From contig BSQZ01000011.1 in NCBI GenBank assembly GCA_033239005.1, positions 8,747,501-8,811,500 on the forward strand: 64,000 nucleotides of DNA, written 5' to 3'. Position numbers and translations under genes: made by a program. The DNA comes from Lamellibrachia satsuma (lineage: Eukaryota > Annelida > Polychaeta > Sabellida > Siboglinidae). Of this stretch, positions 1 through 12,042 are shown one piece after another. The notes beneath the pieces were generated by a model, which saw only the letters and a list, made by a program, of their open reading frames with translations, searched no databases and was not told the origin of the DNA. Position 1 is the stretch's first letter. Each line of letters begins with the position of its first letter.

Positions 1-194
1 TTGGACGTAGGTTGAAAGCACTAGTAGAGTATTTTGAACATGGGCTCAAAAACAATACCGAGTGTTTTGAACTTGCTACACCGACTGTAATGTACGATAA
101 ATGTGAATGAACAGTTTTTGCGCAGTAACTGAAGCGTGGCCAAAATGCTTCACTGAGACGTCGAGTTGGTGTTGGAATGGACAAGTCTGCCAGG

Positions 195-303
195 TGGTGA
201 AGTGTAAGGTCTGCCATGTGGTGAAATGTAAGGTCTGCCAGGGGGTGAAGTGTAAGGTCTGCCAGGTGGTGAAGTGTAAGGTATGCCAGTGGGTGAAGTG
301 TAA
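195..303. repeat. 24-bp minisatellite
   Basis: About five near-identical copies of a 24-bp unit (GTCTGCCAGGTGGTGAAGTG plus TAAG). It lies upstream of the first receptor exon seen here, so it is probably intronic. It stays open in one frame only because 24 is a multiple of three. Confidence 0.85.
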
Positions 304-388
304 ATCGATTTAAGTGGTTCTAATTACTGGACACCTAGCTATATGAAAACATACCTCTATGATACTGGCTCCCCTGTCCTGCTGATAG

Positions 389-523
389 GAAGCGTCAGCG
401 GTCGGTGTCTCGTGCTGTCTGTGTGGAACCTCACGTCGCAGGCGTTCGACCGCGATGACATGACACTGTTCTCGCAGACGTGTCCGAGATACAAGAGATA
501 CTTCCTATGCCAAGCCTACGATG
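389..523 (+). CDS. Receptor exon: C-terminal part of a C-type-lectin-like module
   Basis: Acceptor TGATAG at 383-388, donor GTGCGT at 524; phases 1 and 1. The 45 residues include GRCLVL, a CP pair and the closing motif YKRYFLCQA, like the FICE end of C-type lectin domains. The earlier part of that module would be on upstream exons outside the window. The assignment rests on the final cysteines and is weaker than for the modules downstream. It would be the first of two CTLD-like modules in the protein. Confidence 0.55.
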
Positions 524-3500
524 GTGCGTAGAAATAAATTATGCGCATTTTATGTTGTGGTAGCACTGACATTGTCAGACGTAGCAAGCGCCCAACGTGT
601 TGAAACGAGCAACATGACGCCGTTGAAGAGTCAAACAGTGGAAGTCCATTTTGATCTGCACCATTTGGTTGGTTGTATACGAGTTTATTACACTAAATTC
701 TAGCACAGGAATATCTGTCGAGGAACCAAAACAATAAAAGTCCAATTTCGCGTGTTAGAAGAAGACATATATTCAACCAACCGTATGGTGCAGATCAAAA
801 TGGACTTCCATTGTTTGAACTCTTCAACAGCGGTATATTAAATATTGATTGGTCATTTTTTTAATACGTAAAACTGACTGTTAACAAAGCAGTTACACTG
901 TACTGAACTATGTTATCTTTCAAAATTACATTTTAAAGTTAACTTTGTGCATAAAGCTAGTCAAATCTTTACACGGTATGTATGATAACATTTCTGGTTC
1001 AGTACGCATACCGGGCATGTTGCTGGACGGCGGAGTGGAACAAGCCGCCATCGACGACATCGATGCGTGCTGGAAGTCGTGCGTCGGCAAATGCAAGTCA
1101 GCTGACTTCGTGACGTCAGACCGGCCTCGTTGCTGGCACCACTTCGACGGCGCATGTCGGCCGGGGTACGCGGCTCCCATTAAGTCGACTTCCGTGCATA
1201 TGCAAAGGGAACAATGTGGTAAGGCAGTCAAAGGAACGCAGCGTTGTAATTAGACGTTACTTGCACGTGGATCGTCGGTGTAAAACTATTCTAAAATCAC
1301 TCCTCAGAGAAAAACGCAAGACATGTTTTCACCGTACGCTAAATGAAATTCGTGTTGTAAGTAGTTGTTTTTTTATGAGCGAAAGCTAGTAAAAGAAGGT
1401 TCTAAGTGACAACACAGACATAATTTCGACATGCCAGCCGTTCCATGCTAGCTGGTGAAGCAAGGAGTTCTACGAACAAAACATGTTGGTTTTGGTGCGT
1501 TCTACTAATTTTCCCGCCGCATGGCGCTTCAGCAGATTCTGGTTCATGATATGCAACGAATACGTTTCTCGAAGTAGCATTCATAAATGTGCCGGTATAA
1601 ATGTGTACACCAGGAACTAAATTTTTGCTCACCCACCTTGAATCCTACGATGTGATTGGCTATCGAAAAAAGTAGTAAAGGAAACATCACGACGTATTTC
1701 TATGGGCAATAGTGAAGGAAACTGACACATAGAAAACATTTATTCGTTGTGTCTGTTGTAAGACCTGTGTGTTTGCACTGTTTGGGGCGGCCATATTCAT
1801 GAAATGTTATTCAAAAATGTTTAGTGAATTAAGTTAATTTCGTGTTTAATTTTTCCAATCAAAATGATTTGCCAGCAGTAGTTTTAAAGACATTTAATGG
1901 GTAGGAAAATATTAATAGAACAATTTTTTTTCTCATAAAAGAAAAAAAAGAACTAGATGACACGAAGTAGTGTATGTGAAGGGACATTGTATATCAGATA
2001 TCCGAAAGTATTTATTCTCACAGAGGACAATAAATGAATTTATTAAATTATCAACAGATTGTGTAAATGCTAGCGTGTTATGTTTAAAAAACAAACTTGA
2101 TAAATATACCAGAAGGGTGGGTTGTACATAGATAACAAATTGATGGAAACTCCATAAACCAATTGCTTCCTTGTCCAATTGCTTTCTGGGTGTTATTGCA
2201 TTGGATGGAAATGAATCTTGTTAAATCGTGTAAAATCTCGTTAAATCGTGTTAAATATTGTTAAATGCGGTTAACTGTTGTTAAGTATTGCTAAATTGTG
2301 TTAAGCGTTGTTAAATCTTGTTAAATTGTGTTGAATCATGTTAAATGTGTTTTGTGTTGCTTCCTACAGAGTGCAATCGCTACCTGCTGTCAGGATCTGA
2401 TGGAGTTCCGGACTCGGCACTGTCTGCCTCCTCCGTCCATCCTCGCAATGGCTACATCCACGCTGTCGCCAGGGGGCGTCTTCACACCAGTCAGGACGTA
2501 ACGCCATCCGGAGTGCTGTCAGGGGCGTGGGTGGCCGCTGAATCAGATATGCACCAGTGGATTGGGGTACAGTGTTCGCCAATCAGGACGTATTAACACC
2601 ACACTTTATACTTGTCATTTTGTATCTTGTATGTTTTGAAGTTTGTCAGGAATATTTAATAAGAACTTCAATCAAAAAACAAAACTCTTACCTAAGTAAG
2701 TAAACAAAACAATAGAGGTCAACAATGATAACAATGATAACAGTAATAGATGGGTTTGATGTAGTTAATTGCTCGTACTGATCACCGGGAAATGTTCCCG
2801 AGGGTTTAACGTTCGAAATTTTCGCTTTCTTCATAGAAAATACTAAAATGTTGTATCTAAAACATACAATTCTCTATCATATAGCATCACCCCAGTTCAT
2901 TTGCACTGTTCCTGTTTATGGCAATCAACAATAGACAATCACCCGAAAATAAAATGTTCATTTATCGGTTAGGTTTCGTCGAAACAAATGATTTGTGTGC
3001 AGTGCTGGATTAACACAGTAGCCACTTTCGTGGGGCCCTTGACGAGTGCGTTAAAGACGAACACCGAGACGCGTAGCGGTGACTATATCCCAACGTCTTT
3101 TGTAGGGCCCTTGACGAGTGCGTTAAAGACGAACACCGAGACGAGTAGTATTGATTATATCCCAACGTCTTTTGTGGGGCTCTTGACGAGTACGTTAAAG
3201 ACGAACACTGAGACGCCTAACATTGACTATATCCCAACGTCTTTTGTGGGGCCCTTGACGAGTGCGTTAAAGACGAACATCGAGACGCGTAGCATTGACT
3301 ATATCCCAACGTCTTTTGTAGGGCCCTTGACGAGTGCGTTAAAGACGAACACCGAGACGCGTAGCATTGACTATATCCCAACGTCTTTTGTGGGGCCATT
3401 GACGAGTGCGTTTAAGACGAACACCAAGACGCGTAGCATTGGCTATATCCCAATGTCTTTTGTGGAGCCCTTGACGAGTGCGTTAAAGACGAACACCGAG

Positions 3501-6500
3501 ACGCGTAGTATTGATTATATCCCAAAGTCTTTTGTGGGGCCCTTGACGAGTGCGTTAAACACGAACACCGAGACGCGTAGTATTGATTATATCCCAAAGT
3601 CTTTTGTGGGGCCCTTGACGAGTGCGTTAAAGACGAACATCGAGACGCGTAGCATTGACTATATCCCAACGTCTTTTGTAGGGCCCTTGACGAGTGCGTT
3701 AAAGACGAACACCGAGACGTGTAGTATTGACTATATCCCAACGTCTTTTGTGGGGCCATTGACGAGTGCGTTAAAGACGAACACCGAGACGGGTAGCATT
3801 GATTATATCCCAACGTCTTTTGTGGGGCCCTTGACGAGTGCGTTAAAGACGAACACCGAGACGGGTAGCATTGACAACGCATCCCAACGTCTTTTGTGGG
3901 GCCCTTGACGAGTGCGTTAAAGACGAACACCGAGACGGGTAGCATTGACAACGCATCCCAACGTCTTTCAGTTATTGTTGCGACGCCGGCATGCAAACAT
4001 ATGATGACAAACAAGAAAATACAGCGTACAAGTTCGGATTTTCTGACGTTCTATTCACCCTGATCGCCCTGCATCATCTTGAGGCGGGGTCACGTTCACG
4101 ACTATAACACAGAAGTTGAACGGATTCGAGTGACCCAAAGAGAGATTCTAAACGGCTAATCAGATGGATTATGACTGATTTTTTTGGAGGGTCCCTTTTG
4201 TGTGTATCATTTATACCGTGGCTAATCCGACACTGTGTGTGTGTTGCAGGTAGACCTGGGGCAACGGCGAGAGGTGTACGCGGTCGCCACTCAGGGCCGA
4301 GACGCCGTCATCCTCCGACAGTGGGTAACGGCCTACCGCTTCAACTACTCCGAGGACTGCCTCAATTGGGACACGTACAAGGAACGCGGTAAAGTGAAGG
4401 TATGACAGAAACAGGCGTTATGACACATGTGAAATTTGGTTGATGTACGTAACATTTATATTTGGCCCAACAAGGGAACGTGCCACAGGCGTTATAAAGC
4501 ATGTGGAACAGTGTTTGGTTGTTACACCCTATGTTGATATTTTGTTCAACGGGGGTCGGACCACCCCTTGATTCCTCTTGACTAGGGACCTGCCTGGTCA
4601 CGACCATCTTCTTTGATTTGAAATTGTTTTAATTGGACACGATCGACAATACTTATACAAAGCTGTTCTACGTTGCAGGTGTTCATCGCCAACACGAATC
4701 ACAACGAGACGAAGCTACAAGTCTTCAGACGGGTCTTGTACATTAAGTGTGCTCGCATACTGCCGGTTACCTGGAGTCAAAGTATTGCCTTGCGATTTGA
4801 GTTGATTGGCTGTCTGAGTGAGTCGGTATTTTACATTATTCTTGTGTGTGTGGGGGGGGGTGAGTAGATGAGTGAGAAATGGTGACCGATCCAGTCTGTC
4901 AGATAATGTCCGACTGAAAAAGATACTGCTCGACTCATGGCAGGTTAAACGGAATGGTTGACCCGCCGACCGACCGAGGGACCGACCGACCGAGGGACCG
5001 AGGGACCGAGGGACCGACCGACCGACCGACCGACCGACCGACCGACCGACCGACCGACCGACCGACCGACCGACCGACCGACCGACCGACCGACCGACCG
5101 ACCGACCGACCGACCGACCGACCGACCGACCGACCGACCGACCGACCGACCGACCGACCGACCGACCGACCGACCGACCGACCGACCGACCGACCGACCG
5201 ACCGACCGACCGACCGACCGACCGACCGACCGACCGACCGACCGACCGACCGACCGACCGACCGACCGACCGACCGACCGACCGACCGACCGACCGACCG
5301 ACCGACCGACCGACCGACCGACCGACCGACCGACCGACCGACCGACCGACCGACCGACCTACCGACCGACCGACCGACAGACCGACCGACCGACCGGTTG
5401 GCTGACTGCTGCTATAGAAAAATTCTTCAAACAGCTTAATACATTTACCAAACTAAAATGCATGATAGATATACTGACTGATCTATATGAGAATGCCATT
5501 TTCCACCAGCGCCGTCTTCTACCCCCAGGACACCGCATGAACGTTGCGCTGGGCCGAGAGACATACCAGAGCTCCACGTACCCGGCGAGTCCCGGACGGT
5601 CCTCGCTGGCTGTCGACGGCCTGCTCCACGGCAACTACAACCTCCTACACAGCTGTACACACACGCGCCAACAGGTAGAACACTGCAGGAAATGAATGTA
5701 TTATCGCTCATGTGTAAATATATGTTGGCACTGTCGGGTTGGTGTACGTATGTACAATACATACATTATGGTCATAATGATGAATTCACGCATATAAACC
5801 TACGTACATATGTGTTATATACCTACATACCTACCTACCTACATAGTTATATAATTGCGCGTACGCCTGCACGCACGCACGCACGCACGTACGCACTCGC
5901 ACACTGAGCGCTGTGTATGTATATGTAATATTATGTAAACATATGTATGCATTTACATGCATTGAACCTTGTCTTTAAATCTGGTTTCCATGGAAACAGC
6001 AGTCCACAGCAAAAACGTAAGTCGAAACAAAAACGACATGACGTCCACACACTAACTCTTAGACATGACGTCCACACACCAACTCTTATACATGACCTCC
6101 ACACACAAACTCTTAGACATGACGTCCACACACAAATTCTTAGACATGACGTCCACACACAAACTCTTAGACATGCACTGTTCATTAAAAAAATCCACTA
6201 AGTCTTTCCTTCGTGCTTCGTGCACACTGAGCCTGCACGACGCAAGTCACACCGCCGTGACGTGGTCGTTGGTGTCTTCAGACAGACCCGTGGTGGGCAG
6301 TGGACCTCGGACAGGTGTACGAAGTGACGGACGTCGAGATCACGAACCGCGGAGACTGCTGTGGTAGGCTCACAGTTACAGTTTTGTTTATTGAAATACG
6401 ACCTCTACTTGGTTTCTCAGACATATGACGAGCAGGCTTTTGTGATGAGTAAGCTGCTAAAATCTTACGCATCATATCAGCTTGTAAGCGTAAACTAGCA

Positions 6501-9500
6501 AAATTCCCGATGCCGTCTTGAATGAAAACGCAAGCAACGTGTCCACAATTCGTCGTGGACACGAACGTTGTTTATTTCAATGTTCAAGGCCGCACCTCTG
6601 TCCATATGCCCATCCTCATCACTACTATCATCATGATTATGAATAATATAATAATTGTCGTGATGGTGGTGATTGTGGTAGATATATTGATAGTGGCAGA
6701 AGATGCGATCATGCACTATCATTGTGATGATAACGAAACGATGGAATAATACGTTGAAAAACGTATTATAAGTTGTCAGTAATAATAATATTACTACTAA
6801 TAATAATAGGAAATATGTGTTTGTTAAAATAACCCAGTTACTCTGTGTGCTTTCTAAGCTGAATGCTAATATTTCTCTCTGCTCCTGTTTGCAGAGAAAC
6901 GACTCCACGACTTCACCGTCAAAGTTGGCTACGGCTTCTCGAAGGTTCTATTCGAAACATCCGACTACGCGACGTGTGCCGAAGTCGCCGGCCACATTGG
7001 ACGCGGCGCATCGATGAGCGTGACGTGTCGTGAGCCCATCACAGGACGATTCGTCGCCATTCAGATCCCAGGGGAGAAGTATGTTCTAACACTGTGCGAA
7101 GTGCGTGTCTTCGCGAAGGCGGGTAAGCTGATCTTTGTGTAGATAGGCTATCTTCGTGAGCGTGACACACATGGCCTGTAACAACTGCACAGATTTGTAA
7201 ATAGCAATAATGTGTTTAAGTAAAAAGCCAGATGAACCGATTTAATTACGGTGTTGTGATATTATTAATAAGTACACGAAGTTAGAAACGTTGTGCAAAT
7301 TTCATGTTTAATGAATGAGTAGGGTATCGAGGCTGCCGGTCACCCGATGTGTGAGAACTACCAACAATTCAGATGAAAGTTGTGGAAAGATATAGTATGT
7401 GCTTAACGGGAGGATTAGTTCCTTTTCTGAGTAAAATACCACTACTATAACAATCACGCGACCCGTTTATCTTGACGTGGGATTGTTCTTTATATGTAAT
7501 CTCGACTAGCAAAGTAATGTTCTATGGACAAATGAGGCCAATTACGATGACTTTACCTACCTAATAAACAAATGTATACATAGTGCGTAGATCTTAGACG
7601 GTAACAACTCATTCGATCGTGTAGCCAACGTGACGAACGTGGCGCTTGGAAAGAAAGCCTTCCAGAGTACGATGGGCGGTATCGGCATTGCGTCGAAGGC
7701 GGTAGATGGCAGCACCAACACGTTCTATTTTTCGAGTGGATGTACACATACATTGTCCGAGAGCGACCCCTGGTGGCAGGTGGATCTAGGAGCAGAGTAC
7801 AGCGTTGAGGAGGTGATGTTGACGAATCGTGGCGACTGCTGCGGTGAGTTTCACAACTAATGTTGTTCGTAACGTGTCTTCAGTGCGCATGTTTCTCACG
7901 TTTGTGTGACGCCTTAACACCTCGCGGTTGTGGCGTGTGTTCTCGTGAGCGTCTCGTACACGGCCTCGTTATGACCACGTGTTTTATTTTTATCTTTTCA
8001 TGAGTTTTCCTATTTGTTAAAGTTGTGTGCAATTTGTATGATAACCGTATGTAGATGTAGTTTGTGGGATCTTCACATAGTAATTATACACGCAACAAAG
8101 AAGCACGTGCAGAGTAACGTTCCACTTCACTGGCGTTCAATGAATCCATCGCTAGCAATACATTAGCGTGGTTTATGGTTGGTAACTGGTAGATTATGCA
8201 TGTAAACTATCATAACATGATTTTACTAACAGCGAAGACAAGCAGTTTCCCGTTTGTTTTCTCTAGTCTTTTAAATTCATTCTACTAAAAATCAAAATTA
8301 CCACTGCAACATGCTAGCTCATTTGTGCAACTTAGGTATATAATTTTTGTGTGAAATCATCAGACATACTATTAAATTACTCAATGTTTGGTCAAACATT
8401 AATTGAAGTGAAACTGGAAATGCTGAAAACCCTTGGTGAAATTTCGTCACTTTCTCATGTGATCAGCAAGAAAATGGGAGTCCGGCCCATGATCGGCACT
8501 GACCCGCACAATGCTTACCATATTAGATATCCACCATTTTCAGCCTTAACAGATCTAACGACTAATGTAAATTCTTTCGATGATTTGAAAAAAATTGCGG
8601 TTTTCATTCAATCGACTACGGATGTTACATACAGTATTCATACACTACACATTTGGATATCAACGAGCCGGATTTGCTAATTCAAATGAGGATGGAATTT
8701 TAATTAAACAAATAGATGTGAATTGTTGAAACGTTCTCGTTTCACCCAACAGCCAGTCGTCTGCATGACGTCATTATCGAGGTCTCCTTTCATCCGACAA
8801 AGTCGTTACACGCCGCCGGTTCACGGACATGCGCAGTAGTCCCAGGATCGGTACGGCTTGGCGAGACACGTCACATCCGGTGTCGATCGGGCGTGACGGG
8901 TCGCTTCGTGAAGGTCACGGTGCCTGGATCGAACGAAATTCTGACGTTGTGCGAAGTGCAGGTGTACGGAATCAGGGGTAAGACTACTACACTGTATTCC
9001 CTTCCAGTGTACTTCTTGGGTCAGATATACAACTTGGTCTTCTCGAGCCACTCGCGTATAGTTGGTTCTAGCTCAACGAGTCTTCGTACGCTCACAGGCA
9101 TTTGGTAGACAGAGCCAGCCTCCGTTGATGACGTGCCCGGCCGTTTGGACTGCCCCACGGCCACAGCGGCCACTTTGGGCCAGGCTTCGGCATACCGTGG
9201 AGGCGCAGAACCTCCCAACACCAGGCTGCAGTCGGCTTAGCCTTGTCGAGGTTCGGCGCGCGAGGTCGGCACCAGATGCGCTGGTTGAAGATGCCGGAAC
9301 GAATCGGTGTAATGTTGTGGTGGTGGATGTCCACGACTCGGTCCATCTTCCAAGGGAAGGCGAAGAAGACAAGTTGCCTAGCGTGGTGGGTGAGGAAGAC
9401 GCAATGCAGAGAGTTCAAAGTAGCAGCGTATATGAAATACACGCACATGAATGCAATGTCTATGGTCAACTTTCGCTGTGACTGTTACAAAGGAGAAACA

Positions 9501-11995
9501 CGACAGTATCGAAGGGCGTTTACTAATAAAGGAGCTATATAACAAATATTCGAATATCTGTTGCATAAACTCTATGCATATGCAGCAATACCCTGTGTAT
9601 CCACCAACGGGTGATGTAGACATGGATAACTGGCAATACGAGGCTGTATGCAGCAGACTTGTTGATTCGAGTTGTAGGGGCTGACTCGAGTCGGACTCGA
9701 TTCATTCATTTTGACATGACTTGATTTGGAATTCAGAGAACTGACTGGAGACTTGACTTGGAGTTGGAGTTCATTGTCGTCAGACATGACTTGACTTGCC
9801 AGTTTGTGACTTGTCAACAAGTCTGGTGGCTCGAAGCGTACGCAAAACGAGACCACGTTTTTGTGACAGGCCGCAATGAATGCAATAATTATTCGGTACT
9901 TATTATGATAGGCTAATGGTTTGGCCGGGTAGCATCCGCCTAAATTTTCCGGTAGAAGTTACCGGAAAAAAACTATCATGACGATTGGTGAACCCTGTTG
10001 ACTTGCGGCTGACTCCAGTCATTGGCTTGAGACCTGACTTGACTTGCCGGTCAATGACTTAACACTTGATCTAACTTGACTTGCCAGTTTATGACTTGCC
10101 GACAAGTCTAGTATACAGATAGAGCGCGCTGTCTGTTGTAGAGTTAACGCGGACGTACGGCGGCAATGGACACCACGCGGCGTGCGTGTTCCCGTTCACG
10201 TTCAACGACACGGCCTACACGGAGTGTACGACTGCCGGCCGCGGGGGACAGCCATGGTGTGCCGTCACTGACGACTACGACAATGACGGAGAGTGGGGCT
10301 TCTGTGCAGGTAAATATCACCACTGAATCATGCGATATGATTTATTTACGTACCCAGTAACAATATGCCTATCGTCGGTTAATATAAGTGAGCCGTTGTT
10401 GGTATGTCTACGGTAGATCAGTTTAAGTCAACAGTGAAGACGGAAGCTGTCGCTATGTAATGGTTTCATACATGACGCGACGTCGTTCATGATATCCGCT
10501 GGAAGCACGTGAAAATCCGGTGTCTCAGAACAAACAAATAACGAGAAACAAATAAGTAGAAAAACGACCGTGTACAACAATGAAAATGATAATAATAAAG
10601 GCATTTTCAATCATAGTAACACAGTTAACAACATTGTACTTTTAACGCGAGATAGATGCAGTGAGAGAAAGCGTTTTTCAGACGTGCGTTTGGTGGGAGG
10701 TCGTCGTGACGGCGAAGGTCGCGTCGAGGTGCGACGACGCGGCGCGTGGGGCAGCGTCTGTGATGACGGTTGGGATGATGTCGACGTCGACGTTCTGTGT
10801 CGGCAACTTGGCTACAAGGGTGGGTATCGCTGGGGCTGCAACCTCATACTCCGTCGCCGTAGTGACGGGTGTGGAGCAGGGGTCACAACCTCCCATTTCC
10901 CACCTGTTTTAGGGTCACCTTCCCACCTCCCACCCATTTTGAGTGTCCACCTCCTATCAATCCTACATCCCACCTTCCACATCCCACAATTTGTTTGGAC
11001 CAACCTCCCACCTCCTGCCACACCCCTCCATAGTTATCTCGCTAGCCATCAGTCAGTATACATAAATTGGCAGGTAGAGTCCCCAAATCTCAAAGGTTTA
11101 CGTACAAGTAAAAGTACACAACATTTCCCCATTTAATTTTTTTGCGAAATCCGAAGGTAAAGCGATTCTGATTTCTGGCTTAAACCCTGCGACTACCTCC
11201 CTGTATTTAATCATTACAAAAAACACAGGATAAAAATAAAATAAACGGTTTTTAATTGTGGACCTATCTGCGGCTATTCAGAATCAGTAGAATGCAGATG
11301 AAAACAATATGTGTTGCTTTGTGGTCGTACAGATACTTGATACATTTGGTAGGCCAAGAGATGTCGAAACTCTTGACACCGTCGAACAAGCCAGTTGTTA
11401 CACTGTTTGCTCCGTTTCTCTCACCAGGAGGAAGGGCCGTCTACCCACCGACGTTCGGCAAAGGAACCGGAGCGATTCTGCTCGACGACGTCGCGTGTGT
11501 CGGAAACGAGGCATCACTCAGCGAATGTTCGCACCTAATTAGTGGTGTACACGACTGTAGCCACAGCGAAGACGCTGGCGCCATCTGCGTAACAGATGGG
11601 AACTGTGAGTATATTATATATGTATTGCCATATAATTATCACGTGGCCACAACGGCTTATGACGCATAAATACAATACAGCTTTTGCTGGTTTAATAGAA
11701 AATATCTTACGTAGTGCAGATTATGCGAAATTTATAAATTGCACAACTTCGACGATTGGTCGCTTTTGTCTATCAATTCTTGAATTTGCAAAGCAGTAGG
11801 GCCTGCCCGTTACAAGAGACGTTTACTTGATTTTATAAAACAACCATATAATGAGCTAAACCACAACCGTGTCTTAATTAATACAAAAAGTGGGGTATCT
11901 AGAATCTCTTTGCAAAGTGGTACGCCTATAGTCACATTTTAAACTAAAGGAGGCATAACCCAAATGCTCCCCTCCCCCTAAATACGCCGCTGACA

Positions 11996-12042
<47 letters not shown>

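Noticed and set aside
2988..4014. 306-codon + frame and 200-codon - frame over the 72-bp array
   Set aside because: Both come from a satellite with a period divisible by three, inside an F5/8C intron; no splice sites or start context.
4954..5695. Pro-Thr-Asp-Arg repeat proteins of 161 and 245 residues
   Set aside because: Direct translation of the CCGA microsatellite, open in three frames; it lies in an intron between well-supported exons.
9062..9542. Overlapping frames of 99-139 codons on both strands in the intron after lectin domain 2
   Set aside because: Mutually overlapping, no recognisable domain, and between phase-matched receptor exons.
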